A stretch of DNA of 64,000 bases, taken from NCBI GenBank assembly GCA_934692665.1, contig CAKUUG010000003.1, positions 16,491 through 80,490 on the forward strand, written 5' to 3'. Positions 8,221-17,528 of this stretch are shown one piece after another. Below the pieces are notes generated by a model that made no database searches, was not told where the DNA came from, and was given only the letters and a program-made list of their open reading frames with translations. The number at the start of each line of letters is the position of its first letter. Positions within the stretch are counted from its first letter, which is position 1. The translations under genes were made by a program, and so were the position numbers. Source of the DNA: an uncultured Candidatus Melainabacteria bacterium. GTDB lineage: Bacteria > Cyanobacteriota > Vampirovibrionia > Gastranaerophilales > Gastranaerophilaceae.

Positions 8221-9993
8221 ATGGGGACATTTTTAGATAGTTTATTACCAAAAGGCAATGGACATAAAGAAGTAATTGGGATTGCCGTTACTCCGAGTCT
8301 AGGGCTTGAAGTTGCAGTAATAGATAAATCAACGCACACTGTCAAAAATTACGGCAGAAAAAAAATTGATTACGATATTTCAAGAAGAGAAATAACAGAT
8401 ATTGGCATGTTCAAAAATGCCCTTGGTGAATTGTTAAACCAAATGGATGTTATCAGTTCATCAAAACAACTGGCATATTTGATTTTGCCAAACGTGTATT
8501 TTGATTTCTTGGAAGTTCCTAACGAAACATCAAGAGAAGAAATAAAAACAGCGATTTTATCAGAAGCGGAAGAATTCTTCATATTTAAACGTGAAGAACC
8601 GATTTCCGGTTTTTGTGATGTAATAAACCCAAATAGTACCGAAAGAAAAAAAGTAGTTTATTCTTCTTTCCAAAAAGAAGAAGTTGATAACATAAAAGCA
8701 GCAATAGAAGATTGCGGACTTACATTAATTGGTGTTGAAACAAACTACACAGCAACATTAAGAGGTTTGTATACAGCAGGACTTGTTGATGATGTAATTT
8801 TGGAAAATGCTCAGTGGACAGCAATGCTCATCAACACAAACAGCTTTGTAATGTTCAAAATGGAAGGCAAAGAACTGATTGGACATTTAGAAGTACCTTT
8901 GGCAGTTCGTGCTTATTCTATAGAAGAATCTTATGAAGCAATCATTTCTAATGCTTCACAAATTTTGGAAGATTACCAATCTTCAAAATTATTCATAATA
9001 AGCCAAGTTGATGAAATTTCAGCGGACATCATTAAACGTAAAATGCGTTTCAACAATGAAATGATGGCAATCGAATGCAACAAATACGCATCTACTACAC
9101 AATTGATGGAAGTAAAAGCTGCACTCGATTTCAATGATGCAAATTCAATGACACCTGCTGTTATTGGTGCAACGAGCCTCGGTTCTGATTTTGGCTTGAT
9201 TCTTAATGTGCTAACAGACGACATAGCATCAACTTTGGGGGTTTATTTAACAGCAGAAATCCTCGGACAAAAAGTAGATATCACTCGTGCTGTCGTTACA
9301 CAATTGGGAATTGTTTTGATAGTTATTTTGGGTGTTGTTTTTGGCGGCATATACTTTGGTGTCAATGCACTTGATTCTAGTTACAAAAGCACAATAGATT
9401 CCACACAAAACGAAATTAAAAACGTAGAAGCACAAATCGAAGAAGCTTCTAAAGACGGTGACAAAGAAGAAGTAAACATAAATATCGAAATCGATAAAAT
9501 TGCAGAAGCAAACGTCACAGCAATAAATTTCTATGATTCTATTGCAACAGACATACCGAGAAACATCTGGCTTACTGCATACTACAACAAAAATGGCTCT
9601 CAAATAGCAGTACGTGGTATTGCAGAAAACATCGTTGATGTTTATGAATATTACAAAAATTTAAAAGTTGTTTCGCCTGATTCTGATATCAAATTAAATG
9701 AATTAAAAGTGTTTACAAACGAAACTTCTACAAAAAAAGAAGGTGAAGAAAACAAAGAAAACGCAAACAACAAGCTGGCAAGCAATCTATTAATTGATGA
9801 AAGCGACAGATTATACAGTTTTGAAATTTCAAATACACAAATAAATGAAGAAAGTGCATCCCAAAAAGATGAAACAGAAATCATCTCCAGACCTGCTCCA
9901 AAAGAAGATTCTGAAGAAGAAAGTGTAGACGAAGTTTCACAACAAATGAAACCTGCAAGGAAACGTAAGGCAAAACATGGAAAAGTTAATTAA
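8221..9993 (+). CDS. pilM: Type IV pilus alignment protein, PilM-PilN fusion
   Basis: A 590-residue protein. Residues 1 to about 345 resemble PilM, the actin-like cytoplasmic ATPase-fold protein: an N-terminal beta-strand segment (EVIGIAVTPSLGLEVAVID) and a SHS2-like middle. A single transmembrane helix at about 360-383 follows, then a coiled segment and the PilN-like periplasmic ferredoxin-like domain (SIATDIPRNIWLTAYY, about 445-500). The last ~80 residues are acidic and probably disordered, ending in a Lys/Arg-rich tail. PilM and PilN are separate proteins in most pilus systems, where PilN's cytoplasmic tail binds PilM; here they are one chain. The PilO gene overlaps the 3' end by 17 bases. 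Direct copies of AGTATAAGTA flank the upstream region. Confidence 0.82.
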   Translation: MGTFLDSLLPKGNGHKEVIGIAVTPSLGLEVAVIDKSTHTVKNYGRKKIDYDISRREITDIGMFKNALGELLNQMDVISSSKQLAYLILPNVYFDFLEVPNETSREEIKTAILSEAEEFFIFKREEPISGFCDVINPNSTERKKVVYSSFQKEEVDNIKAAIEDCGLTLIGVETNYTATLRGLYTAGLVDDVILENAQWTAMLINTNSFVMFKMEGKELIGHLEVPLAVRAYSIEESYEAIISNASQILEDYQSSKLFIISQVDEISADIIKRKMRFNNEMMAIECNKYASTTQLMEVKAALDFNDANSMTPAVIGATSLGSDFGLILNVLTDDIASTLGVYLTAEILGQKVDITRAVVTQLGIVLIVILGVVFGGIYFGVNALDSSYKSTIDSTQNEIKNVEAQIEEASKDGDKEEVNINIEIDKIAEANVTAINFYDSIATDIPRNIWLTAYYNKNGSQIAVRGIAENIVDVYEYYKNLKVVSPDSDIKLNELKVFTNETSTKKEGEENKENANNKLASNLLIDESDRLYSFEISNTQINEESASQKDETEIISRPAPKEDSEEESVDEVSQQMKPARKRKAKHGKVN

Positions 9994-10555
9994 AGATAAC
10001 ATATTAATACTTGCTGTTGTAATAATCATTTTTTGCGGAGGTGGTTATCAGGTTTACAACGTCATTATGGATACTGTTAACAACTATAGTGAAGTTGAAA
10101 ACAAGAAAAACGAATTAACGACAAAAAAAGAAAAATTGCAACAACAATTAGAAGCAAACAAAAAACGTAGTGAGCAGTTGGAAAAATCTGCAAGCAGCGG
10201 AAAAGTAATTTACGAAGTTTCAGGACAACAATTTTCTGCAGAAGCGTCTTTTGGTATCATGTTTGAAAATGTTTTATCCAACATTACAAACAGTGGGGTT
10301 AGAATCCGTTCTATCAATTACAACTACCAACCTGCAGATGATGCAATTTTGTTGTCTAATATCCCGGGGTACAATGCTTGTGAACTTTCTTTTGTAACTG
10401 TTTCAAATTATGTTCAACTTCAATCACTATTCAAAAATATCGCAAAAGAAAAATATTTAAGCAACATAAACGAAGTCTATATTGAACCTTACGACAAAGA
10501 CAAAACAATACTAATTGCAAAATTCAAAATAAGATTGTACACAAAAACTATTTAG
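9977..10555 (+). CDS. pilO: Type IV pilus inner-membrane alignment protein PilO
   Basis: The 192-residue protein has a short cytoplasmic start and one transmembrane helix (residues about 9-27). A Lys/Gln-rich coiled coil (about 35-75) and a periplasmic ferredoxin-like domain follow. This is the PilO layout, and the gene follows PilMN with a 17-base overlap. PilN and PilO form a heterodimer in the inner membrane that links the cytoplasmic motor to the outer-membrane pore. Sequence similarity in this family is low, so position and topology carry most of the weight. Confidence 0.78.
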   Translation: MEKLIKDNILILAVVIIIFCGGGYQVYNVIMDTVNNYSEVENKKNELTTKKEKLQQQLEANKKRSEQLEKSASSGKVIYEVSGQQFSAEASFGIMFENVLSNITNSGVRIRSINYNYQPADDAILLSNIPGYNACELSFVTVSNYVQLQSLFKNIAKEKYLSNINEVYIEPYDKDKTILIAKFKIRLYTKTI

Positions 10556-10614
10556 CTTGTAAATACTTATTTTTATGGTATTGTTATTGTAAAATAGATT
10601 TTTAAGGATTCAAA

Positions 10615-10839
10615 ATGCTAGTTAAAATTACTTATTTTACGCAAATTATTTCAGCTATATTGAGCATTTTATTTGTTTTACTGCATTCTCCAAAAGGTGA
10701 TGGAATTGCCGCTATTGGTGCTGCAAGCCAACTATTCTCTTCGCAAAAATCAACAGAAAAAGGTCTAAACAAAATTACTTATTTCTTTGTTGGATTGTTT
10801 GTTTTGTCTACTTTTTTGTTGGGTTTTATTTTAAAATAA
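10615..10839 (+). CDS. secG: Preprotein translocase subunit SecG
   Basis: The 74-residue protein has two transmembrane helices (residues 5-24 and 54-72). The connecting loop carries the family pattern LLHSPKGDGIA and GAASQLFSS. SecG assists SecYEG-mediated export. An AAGGAT ribosome site precedes the ATG. A 120-residue gene of unknown function starts 3 bases after the stop codon. Confidence 0.88.
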   Translation: MLVKITYFTQIISAILSILFVLLHSPKGDGIAAIGAASQLFSSQKSTEKGLNKITYFFVGLFVLSTFLLGFILK

Positions 10840-10842
10840 AAA

Positions 10843-11205
10843 ATGCAAAACGAATTGGAAGAAATTGTATTAGTTCACATTGATGCATTATTAAAAGACC
10901 ACGACAAAGAAGACCCGAGGAATTTTCTCCCTCCGGTAAAAGAAAATATAAGAGAATTTTTAGCTGTCATACACTCTGTTTTTCCGAGTATATGGGTTTA
11001 TAGCGATATAAACGTCATGGTCGCACAAAAAGTCTTGCGTGACAATAGAGCCTTGGGTTTTGTTCAACAAATTATTTCTTATGAAACTGATTCTTTTATA
11101 CACATAGGCAAAAACTCGGTAAAATTCAACGACACATCAGAAGCTTCCATAAAATTTGCTTCTATTTTGAATTATGTTGTCGATTTTTTAAATAAAACAA
11201 ACTAA
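10843..11205 (+). CDS. Conserved-looking protein of unknown function
   Basis: I do not recognise this 120-residue protein. It is soluble, has no signal peptide or membrane segment, and appears to be mixed alpha/beta. Hydrophobic helices occur around residues 30-50 and 100-117. It starts 3 bases after the secG stop codon with no separate ribosome site, so it is likely co-translated with SecG. A clear open frame and native codon use support it as real. Confidence 0.6.
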   Translation: MQNELEEIVLVHIDALLKDHDKEDPRNFLPPVKENIREFLAVIHSVFPSIWVYSDINVMVAQKVLRDNRALGFVQQIISYETDSFIHIGKNSVKFNDTSEASIKFASILNYVVDFLNKTN

Positions 11206-11213
11206 ATTTCATT

Positions 11214-11594
11214 TTATTTTATTTTTTCAATTAGTTCTACGCTGTTTCCATCAGGGTCAGATAAAAATGATATTCTTGTTTTTATTTCTTCTACGAAAAA
11301 CGGTTCTATATCCCAAACATAGCCAAATTCTTTTATTTTGTTTGAAATTTCATCCAAATCGTCACACTCAAAAGCAAAATGCCCAAAAGCATCACCGTTT
11401 TTGTATCCATCAGTCGGTATATCGTCATTGATTGTCAATTCGATTTGCGTATTTGTGTTTTCGTCTGTCAAATATTGCAAATAACAATCCCCGAGGCGAA
11501 TTCTCGCTCCCAATTTCATACCCAAAAAATTGCAGTAGAATTTTATTGCTTCATTTTCATCTTTTGTTCTTATCATTGAATGTAAAAATTTCAT
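11214..11594 (-). CDS. gloA: Lactoylglutathione lyase-like VOC metalloenzyme (glyoxalase I)
   Basis: A protein of 126 residues built from two beta-alpha-beta-beta-beta modules. The four predicted metal ligands of the glyoxalase I family are visible: His5, Glu52, His72 and Glu120. The segments NEAIKFYCNFLGMKLG and SDPDGNSVELIE are typical. It would convert the methylglyoxal-thiol adduct to a lactoyl thioester. Whether this organism uses glutathione is not shown here. A GAGGA ribosome site precedes the start. It converges with the preceding gene. Confidence 0.83.
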   Translation of the reverse strand: MKFLHSMIRTKDENEAIKFYCNFLGMKLGARIRLGDCYLQYLTDENTNTQIELTINDDIPTDGYKNGDAFGHFAFECDDLDEISNKIKEFGYVWDIEPFFVEEIKTRISFLSDPDGNSVELIEKIK

Positions 11595-11606
11595 ATTTTC
11601 CTCTTC

Positions 11607-11879
11607 TTAAAACACATTTACGTTATCTAACATAAATTTATACATTTGAATTTCATCTTGATCTTGTTTTAGTTTTGATTTTTCTTTTTCAAGACGTTCG
11701 ATTTCTTCTTTTGTTTCTGATTTTAGCTGAACCAAAGGAGCGTCTTTGTCTTTGTTAAAAAAATTCCACTTAAAACCATCAATAAGCCCATAATCCGTTT
11801 CTGTTTTGTATGTACCAAAATTAACAGCCCACACAGGCAAAACCGACAAAAAGAAAAGTAATATTATAGTCTTTTTCAT
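11607..11879 (-). CDS. Small secreted protein with C-terminal coiled coil, function unknown
   Basis: The 90-residue protein starts with MKKTIILLFFLSVLPVWA, a Sec signal peptide with a likely cut after Ala18. The C-terminal half (about 52-83) is a charged heptad-like helix rich in Glu and Lys. No known domain is seen. It lies 35 bases downstream of another secreted protein gene on the same strand and is probably co-transcribed with it. No strong ribosome site is visible; a TAATAT box ends six bases before the ATG. Confidence 0.6.
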   Translation of the reverse strand: MKKTIILLFFLSVLPVWAVNFGTYKTETDYGLIDGFKWNFFNKDKDAPLVQLKSETKEEIERLEKEKSKLKQDQDEIQMYKFMLDNVNVF

Positions 11880-11914
11880 AACTAAATATTACCACAATTT
11901 TTGTTTTTAAAAAA

Positions 11915-12715
11915 TTATTTTTTTACCCAAAATCTTTTTTCTTTTGTCTCTACCCTAATGTTTGCAAGTTCGCAATCATCATAATCTACATATTGAGTTT
12001 GAAAAAGATTCTGTCCTGTCGTAATTACAAGCTCGTTTGTTTCTTTTAAAATGTTTTTTGGCACTACAAATTCTTTATTGTCGCCATTGAGTTCGATTTT
12101 TCCAATCTGGATACCATTTACTTTTACGGTCATCGGACTTGAATAAACTTTTGCTATACGATTCTGACCTGCTTCTTTTGCTTTTTTTGTGTCCAAACCG
12201 ATTACTGTGCCGATTTTTACAATAACCTCCATAGAAGGTGACAAATTTGGCGTTTTGAATGTTTGAACAAAAGACTCGCCTTTTGCAGTAAGTCGAAAAT
12301 CGCCGCTGTTGGCTGAATTTGTAGAAAACATATTATCTCCCAAATGAATCACACCTTCGCTGATTTGCAAATCAAAAGGATTTGATTTTTCTATGCCCAA
12401 TTTTAGAGGATTTTTCAAAACATTATTATCGACCGTCAAAGAGAAGACTTTGTAGCCTTCATGTTCAACAAACATAACAGTTTTGCTATTTACATCAACA
12501 TTGAGTCTAAATGTGCCATCATTATCGGAATAAGTCGTATAATTCAATTCAGGAATGGAAATTTTGGCATTAGATAGAGCATGTTTTGTTTTTGAATCTA
12601 TAATTTTGTTTTTGTTATTTGTTGCATATTCATCAATCTTGCCTGTAATAACTTCTGCAAATATAAAATTCATAGAAACACAGAAGCACAACAATATATA
12701 AAAAATTTTCTTCAT
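11915..12715 (-). CDS. Secreted protein with carboxypeptidase-regulatory-like beta domain
   Basis: This 266-residue protein has a signal peptide (residues 1-20, ending in IFAEV). Residues about 40-105 resemble the transthyretin-like CarboxypepD_reg fold (ALSNAKISIPELNYTTYSDN, then GTFRLNV and VEHEGYK). The remainder is predicted beta-rich and ends with a possible ligand-binding beta-sandwich. Such domains occur in surface adhesins and envelope proteins. The gene has an AAGGGG ribosome site and lies just after the terminator of the LysM gene. Precise function is unknown. Confidence 0.65.
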   Translation of the reverse strand: MKKIFYILLCFCVSMNFIFAEVITGKIDEYATNNKNKIIDSKTKHALSNAKISIPELNYTTYSDNDGTFRLNVDVNSKTVMFVEHEGYKVFSLTVDNNVLKNPLKLGIEKSNPFDLQISEGVIHLGDNMFSTNSANSGDFRLTAKGESFVQTFKTPNLSPSMEVIVKIGTVIGLDTKKAKEAGQNRIAKVYSSPMTVKVNGIQIGKIELNGDNKEFVVPKNILKETNELVITTGQNLFQTQYVDYDDCELANIRVETKEKRFWVKK

Positions 12716-12778
12716 TTTTACCCCTTTTTAAAAGTTTAAATAAAGAAAACCAAAATATCATTGCAAAAAAGTCTAATA

Positions 12779-12816
12779 AAAAACTACCCGACTTTTTGTT
12801 TTGCGGGTAGTTTTTT
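12779..12816 (-). terminator. Intrinsic terminator of LysM gene
   Basis: AAACTACCCG (12781-12790) pairs with CGGGTAGTTT (12804-12813). On the minus strand the stem is followed by a U-rich tract, just downstream of the LysM gene stop codon. Confidence 0.8.
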
Positions 12817-12834
12817 TTAAAAAATTGTTTTAAA

Positions 12835-13395
12835 TTATAATTCTTGAGAAACAGGAATAATAAGCTCTTGCCCAATTCTAATTGCAGCAGGATTTTTTAT
12901 GTTGTTTACTTTTTGTATCTCATTAATTTTTTCTTCTGAATATTTTCCATAAAAACGATATGCAATACCATTCAATGTATCACCTTGTTTCACGATGTAT
13001 TTTTGTTCAGTACTTGCAGCTGCAACTTCTTTTGCTGCAGTTTCAGTAATAACTTCTACTTTTGGAGTTCTGGAATTAACAACAGAAGTTCTTGGCGACA
13101 TTGAAAAAATAGAAACCATAAGAGTAATAATGCTCATAAACAAAACACCGGCAACAAAACCAATCGCCATATAAACTACAGGAGATTTTTTAATCGGTGC
13201 TTTTGCAACGCTGCGAACTTTTTGCATAGTTTTGTGAGTACCACCCCACAACAAATCCAATTCCTTTGCTTTTGCAGCTTTGTAATACTGAGTAAGTTGA
13301 GCTCTTGTATTTTTCTTTTCAGGTTGAGCAAGGCTAGCCAAAACGCCCATGTTTTCTCTTGTTAAGCCTGATCTGTGTAATGTTGAACCCTTCAT
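12835..13395 (-). CDS. Membrane-anchored LysM domain protein
   Basis: The 186-residue protein has a charged N-terminal region without a signal peptide. A transmembrane helix spans about residues 75-97 (VVYMAIGFVAGVLFMSI...), and a C-terminal LysM domain at about 135-183 carries YIVKQGDTLNGIAYRFYGK and IRIGQELIIPV. The topology puts LysM outside the cytoplasmic membrane, where it should bind peptidoglycan GlcNAc chains. An AAGGTG ribosome site precedes the start. It may tether a cytoplasmic or septal process to the wall; no enzyme domain is visible. Confidence 0.78.
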   Translation of the reverse strand: MKGSTLHRSGLTRENMGVLASLAQPEKKNTRAQLTQYYKAAKAKELDLLWGGTHKTMQKVRSVAKAPIKKSPVVYMAIGFVAGVLFMSIITLMVSIFSMSPRTSVVNSRTPKVEVITETAAKEVAAASTEQKYIVKQGDTLNGIAYRFYGKYSEEKINEIQKVNNIKNPAAIRIGQELIIPVSQEL

Positions 13396-13471
13396 ATTTC
13401 ACCTTATTAAATAGTCTTACTTAGCATGTTACAAAGAGTTTTAAATAAAGTCAACTTAGTTTTTGATACTT

Positions 13472-14053
13472 TTAAGAATTGTAAACTTTTTTGATTTCTA
13501 CATTAGCGCACTCAAACATTACATTTAACAATTTTTCGTTCTTTTCTATATTAAAACCGCCTTCTTTAAGGTATTCTATCATCCTTGTTTTCCAAAGTTT
13601 GAACAATTCATCCGATGTCATATTAAGAACTTTTGCTATATTTTTCAATTCCTCAAAATCAATCAAAATAGGCTTTGCACCTCTTAATATATCTACGAGT
13701 TCAAGACGTTTTTTTCTATCAAACATCTTCAAAAAATCCAACGTCGAAAGATTGTTTTCTTTGATTAAATCTCTCAACATGATTAGATTTTTGCTATAAA
13801 CTATACTGTCTGAAGGAATTTGATACTCGCTAAATTCTTCAGGATTTATATCCATTACTGTTGCAATACGCTCCAATGTCACAGAACGTGTTGAAAACGG
13901 CACATTTTCGTCTATCAAATTGTAAACATAAGACAACGTTACGCCTACCATTTTTGCAAATTCTTTTTTATGCAGATTGTTATTTTTCAAAAAATCAGCC
14001 AATTTTTTTGAGCTTCTTTCTTCAGGTTTTGTTCTGTATGAAATATTTTTCAT
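13472..14053 (-). CDS. XRE-family helix-turn-helix protein
   Basis: A 193-residue protein. Residues about 17-75 form a Cro/C1-type HTH (LADFLKNNNLHKKEFAKMVG, then SYVYNLIDENVPFS and LERIATVMDI). Residues 90-150 repeat a similar helical arrangement (LRDLIKENNLSTLDFLKMF, then LKNIAKVLNMTSDELF), suggesting a second, diverged HTH. The target is unknown. The upstream region holds a TTGTA-8 bp-TACAA inverted repeat (14082-14099) that could be an operator. The divergent neighbour is pth. Confidence 0.7.
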   Translation of the reverse strand: MKNISYRTKPEERSSKKLADFLKNNNLHKKEFAKMVGVTLSYVYNLIDENVPFSTRSVTLERIATVMDINPEEFSEYQIPSDSIVYSKNLIMLRDLIKENNLSTLDFLKMFDRKKRLELVDILRGAKPILIDFEELKNIAKVLNMTSDELFKLWKTRMIEYLKEGGFNIEKNEKLLNVMFECANVEIKKVYNS

Positions 14054-14178
14054 TTTTATTGATTTTACTCCGCCTTGTATGTTATTTTACAAATAAACCT
14101 TTTTGTTGTATTTTAAAATACCAAAAAAGATAAATATTAATGATTAATTCAAATAGCAAATAAAATAAGAAAGAAAAA

Positions 14179-14733
14179 ATGAAAGCAATAATAGGACTCG
14201 GAAATCCGGAAACAAAATACCTTACTACTCGCCACAATACAGGGTTTTTAATGATGGATAAAATCCTCGAGAATCACAAAGTTACTTTAGGCGAAAAATT
14301 CAACTCATTTTTTGGAAAATCGGGCGATGTTTTATACCTTTTGCCAAAAACATATATGAACTTGTCCGGCGATGCAGTTATTCAAATGATGAATTTCTAC
14401 AAATTGAAAAACACAGACATTCTAGTGATATATGACGATGCAACAATAAACTTCGGCACGTTTCGTCTAAAGAAAAATGGTTCTTTTGGCGGACACAATG
14501 GAATAAAATCAATAATCAACAGAATAGGAACAGATGTTTTTGACAGATTGAAAGTCGGAGTTGGCCCCGTTCCTGAACATTTTTCGATTGACAATTTTGT
14601 TTTGGGCAATTTTTCAAAAGAAGAAATGCTATCAATAGAAAAAATGGGAGAAGTTGCAACACAAGTCGTTGATTGCTGGTTAAAAGAAGGTATAGAAAAA
14701 GCTCAAAACAAATTCAACAAATCTGTAATATAA
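14179..14733 (+). CDS. pth: Peptidyl-tRNA hydrolase
   Basis: This 184-residue enzyme cleaves peptidyl-tRNA released from stalled ribosomes. The signature begins IGLGNPETKY, the catalytic His is in TRHNTG (residue 19), KTYMNLSG binds the tRNA side, and the catalytic Asp lies in VIYDDATI (residue 86). GSFGGHNG completes the active site. Length is normal for bacterial Pth. It is transcribed away from the XRE gene. Confidence 0.93.
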   Translation: MKAIIGLGNPETKYLTTRHNTGFLMMDKILENHKVTLGEKFNSFFGKSGDVLYLLPKTYMNLSGDAVIQMMNFYKLKNTDILVIYDDATINFGTFRLKKNGSFGGHNGIKSIINRIGTDVFDRLKVGVGPVPEHFSIDNFVLGNFSKEEMLSIEKMGEVATQVVDCWLKEGIEKAQNKFNKSVI

Positions 14734-14736
14734 AAA

Positions 14737-16059
14737 TTAGTTTAATTTTTTTATATCATAAATAACTCTAACGCTCGTCACAATACAAGCAAAAGCCAAA
14801 GCCAAAGCAAGCCCCGTCCAAAATCCTTCTAATACAATTCCTTTTTGAAATGCAAAATAGCAGCCGATTGGGATTGCAATAAACATATAAGCACACAACA
14901 TTGTGAACATTATTATTTTTGTGTCTTTTAATCCTTTTAGAATGCCAACATTCGCTCCTTGAATTCCATCAAAAAACAAAAACGCCATCGCTATTTTTAA
15001 GATTTTTTTGCTTAATTCTATTACTTCCAAGTCATTAGAAAATATAGAAATTATTTTGTCAGAAAAGAAAAACAATAAATTAAAAGTCACAAAACACACG
15101 CAAAGTGTAATAAAAATATTAGATATAGAATATTTTACAATATTTTCTTTGTCACGTCTTCCGTTGTAAAAACCAACTTTTATACTCGTCGCATTAGATA
15201 CAGATAGTACAATCATAAACGTAAAGTTTGCAATGCACAAAATTATATTATGCACACCAGCGTATATTGCAGAAAATTTTCCAATCAAAACTGCCGTCAA
15301 GTTGAATCCTAAAAATTCAAAAAACATCGAAGCAGAAATCGGAAATCCGATTTTAAAGAGTTCTTTTATGTAATTTTTTCCTTTTTCATAAGGTGTTTTG
15401 AATAGTGGCAAACAATAAAACAAAATCAAAACAGCAGAAACTATTTTTGATATCAATGTTGCAACCGACAACCCCAAAAGCCCCAATCCTGCAATTTTTA
15501 TGTTAAATATATCAATACCAAAAGTCAAAACAATATCTAAAACAAGATTTATTAAAATCATAATGAGCATTATAATGTTTGCAGCCATTACTTTTTCATA
15601 AGCTTGTAAAAATTCTTTCAAAGCGACAAAAATAGCAACAGGAAAAACGCTCCAAGCACAAACTTCCATATATTGTTTAACAGGAGCAACAAGCTCGCTA
15701 TCAAGCCCAAAAACATTGACATTGAATATCATAATTTCTGTAATCAAAAAGAAAGGTATAGAAACCAAAAGAGAAAACAATATTGTTGCTTTGAAGTACT
15801 TTTTTGCAGGCTCTTTTTGTCCTCTTAAGTTCGCTATTACCGGACTAACAGAAAGTATAAGTCCTATTGCACCAATCGTAATTGTCATTATAATGGCACT
15901 GGCAACGCTAATTGCACCAAGAGCAAGCGTAGAATATCTGCCTGCAACCGCAGTATCTGTAATACCGATTAAAACCTGAGAAATATTTCCCCCTAAAATC
16001 GGTAAAGATAGTTTTATTAAATCTAAAATTATGTTTTTGTATTCAGCAATTTTATTCAT
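14737..16059 (-). CDS. MATE-family multidrug/metabolite exporter
   Basis: The 440-residue protein has twelve predicted transmembrane helices in two bundles. The first helices carry LSLPILGGNISQVLIGITDT and AGRYSTLALGAISVA, typical of DinF/NorM-like Na+ or H+ antiporters. The gene overlaps the upstream FAD-oxidase gene by 4 bases (ATGA), so the two are coupled. Its substrate may be linked to that oxidase, but no specific compound can be named. Confidence 0.87.
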   Translation of the reverse strand: MNKIAEYKNIILDLIKLSLPILGGNISQVLIGITDTAVAGRYSTLALGAISVASAIIMTITIGAIGLILSVSPVIANLRGQKEPAKKYFKATILFSLLVSIPFFLITEIMIFNVNVFGLDSELVAPVKQYMEVCAWSVFPVAIFVALKEFLQAYEKVMAANIIMLIMILINLVLDIVLTFGIDIFNIKIAGLGLLGLSVATLISKIVSAVLILFYCLPLFKTPYEKGKNYIKELFKIGFPISASMFFEFLGFNLTAVLIGKFSAIYAGVHNIILCIANFTFMIVLSVSNATSIKVGFYNGRRDKENIVKYSISNIFITLCVCFVTFNLLFFFSDKIISIFSNDLEVIELSKKILKIAMAFLFFDGIQGANVGILKGLKDTKIIMFTMLCAYMFIAIPIGCYFAFQKGIVLEGFWTGLALALAFACIVTSVRVIYDIKKLN

Positions 16060-17435
16060 ATCGCCCTATCCGGATTAAAAATATTATTCTTATCAAACAA
16101 ATTCTTTATTTCTTTCATTACTAAATGCGTTTTTTTATTTATTGCTTTATTTATGTATTTTCTTTTGTGACTGCCTATTCCATGTTCACCCGACAACGTA
16201 CCATCGATTGAAATCGCATAAGCAAAAAGTTCGTCTTTTAATTTTTCAAAATTTTCTTTTTCACTTTTATCATCCAAATCCAGTGCAAAATTTGGATGTA
16301 TGTTCCCATCTCCCGCATGCCCCATAACAGCAGTTATTATGTTATATTTTTTTGACAATTTTTGACAAAATTTCACAAAATCAACGATTCTATCTCTCGG
16401 AACAACAATATCTTCTGTAACAACATTCGGTTTCAATTGTGCAAGGGCAGAAAAAGCACTCCTTCTTGTTTTCCAGATGTTTTCATTTTCTTCATCGTTT
16501 TTTGCTTGAATTATTTTTGAAGAAGAAGATTTTTCTAATATTTCTTTTAAAATCTTTAATTCATAATTCACACATTCAGAAAATCCATCCAATTCAACGA
16601 GCAAAACTGCTTCTTTATCTACCAAAAGCCCAACCGGATTGAAGTTTTCTATTGTTTGAATTGTGGTTTTATCTAAAATATCAATAGTAGACGGGATAAA
16701 ACCTGAATTTATTATGTTGTTAACACATTTTGTTGCATCAATCAAATCATCAAAATACGCAAGCGTGAGAAGCTTTTTTTCAGGCTTTGGTATTAATTTT
16801 AGAGTTGCTTTAACAATAAGTCCCAAAGTACCCTCAGACCCCACAAATAAAGAAGTCAAATTGTAGCCTGTAACGTTTTTTGCAAGATTTTTAGAAGTTT
16901 CAATGACACTTCCATCAGCCAATACAATTTCCAGATTAATTACATAGTCTTTTGTATTTCCATATTTAAAAGTTCTGGGCCCGCCGGCACAAAGCGAAAC
17001 TGCTCCTGCAACTGTCGAAACTGCCAAATTTGAAGGATCAGGCGGGAAAAACAAATTCATTTTGTCTAGTTCTTTATTTAATTTCCCAATTACAACATTA
17101 GGTTCAACCACTGCAATTAGATTTTCTTTATCAATTTTTATTATTTTATTCATTTTTGAAAAATGAATAACAATACAATCCCTAACGGGTCTTGTTGCAC
17201 CTGCGTGGTTTGTGCCTTGTGCTCTTGGAACGATTTTTATTTCGTATTTTTGACAAATTTTTACGATTTCAACAACATCGTTTTTATTTTCAGGAAAAAC
17301 AACAGCCAAAGGCAAAATCACTTCTTCGGGATTTTGAGAAGTGTCATAAGCATAAACAAAAATATCTTCTTTTTTAAAAAGAACATTTTTTATGCTTTTC
17401 TTCAGCTCTAAAATAAATTTTTCATTTTTTGTCAT
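16056..17435 (-). CDS. FAD-linked 2-hydroxyacid oxidase, GlcD-like
   Basis: The 459-residue protein has an N-terminal FAD-binding PCMH domain: PRAQGTNHAGATRP, FFPPDPSNLAVSTVAGAVSL and GSEGTLGLIVKATL. The C-terminal domain contains VMGHAGDGNIHPNF and LSGEHGIG, whose His residues bind metal and substrate in D-lactate dehydrogenase/glycolate oxidase GlcD. It likely oxidises D-lactate, glycolate or a similar hydroxyacid. GlcE and GlcF partners are not next to it. The MATE exporter gene overlaps downstream. Confidence 0.87.
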   Translation of the reverse strand: MTKNEKFILELKKSIKNVLFKKEDIFVYAYDTSQNPEEVILPLAVVFPENKNDVVEIVKICQKYEIKIVPRAQGTNHAGATRPVRDCIVIHFSKMNKIIKIDKENLIAVVEPNVVIGKLNKELDKMNLFFPPDPSNLAVSTVAGAVSLCAGGPRTFKYGNTKDYVINLEIVLADGSVIETSKNLAKNVTGYNLTSLFVGSEGTLGLIVKATLKLIPKPEKKLLTLAYFDDLIDATKCVNNIINSGFIPSTIDILDKTTIQTIENFNPVGLLVDKEAVLLVELDGFSECVNYELKILKEILEKSSSSKIIQAKNDEENENIWKTRRSAFSALAQLKPNVVTEDIVVPRDRIVDFVKFCQKLSKKYNIITAVMGHAGDGNIHPNFALDLDDKSEKENFEKLKDELFAYAISIDGTLSGEHGIGSHKRKYINKAINKKTHLVMKEIKNLFDKNNIFNPDRAI

Positions 17436-17467
17436 AAAAATATTCTACTATAAAAAATTATTTATAT

Positions 17468-17507
17468 AAAAAAGAGTGTCTTTTAAGATTTAAAAACACT
17501 CTTTTTT
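17468..17507 (-). terminator. Intrinsic terminator after SLH gene
   Basis: A stem AAAAAAGAGTGT (17468-17479) pairs with ACACTCTTTTTT (17496-17507). It lies downstream of the SLH gene on the minus strand; the T/A-rich flanks would let it also insulate the oxidase gene promoter. Confidence 0.8.
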
Positions 17508-17528
17508 GATTTTTGTTATAGATTGAAA

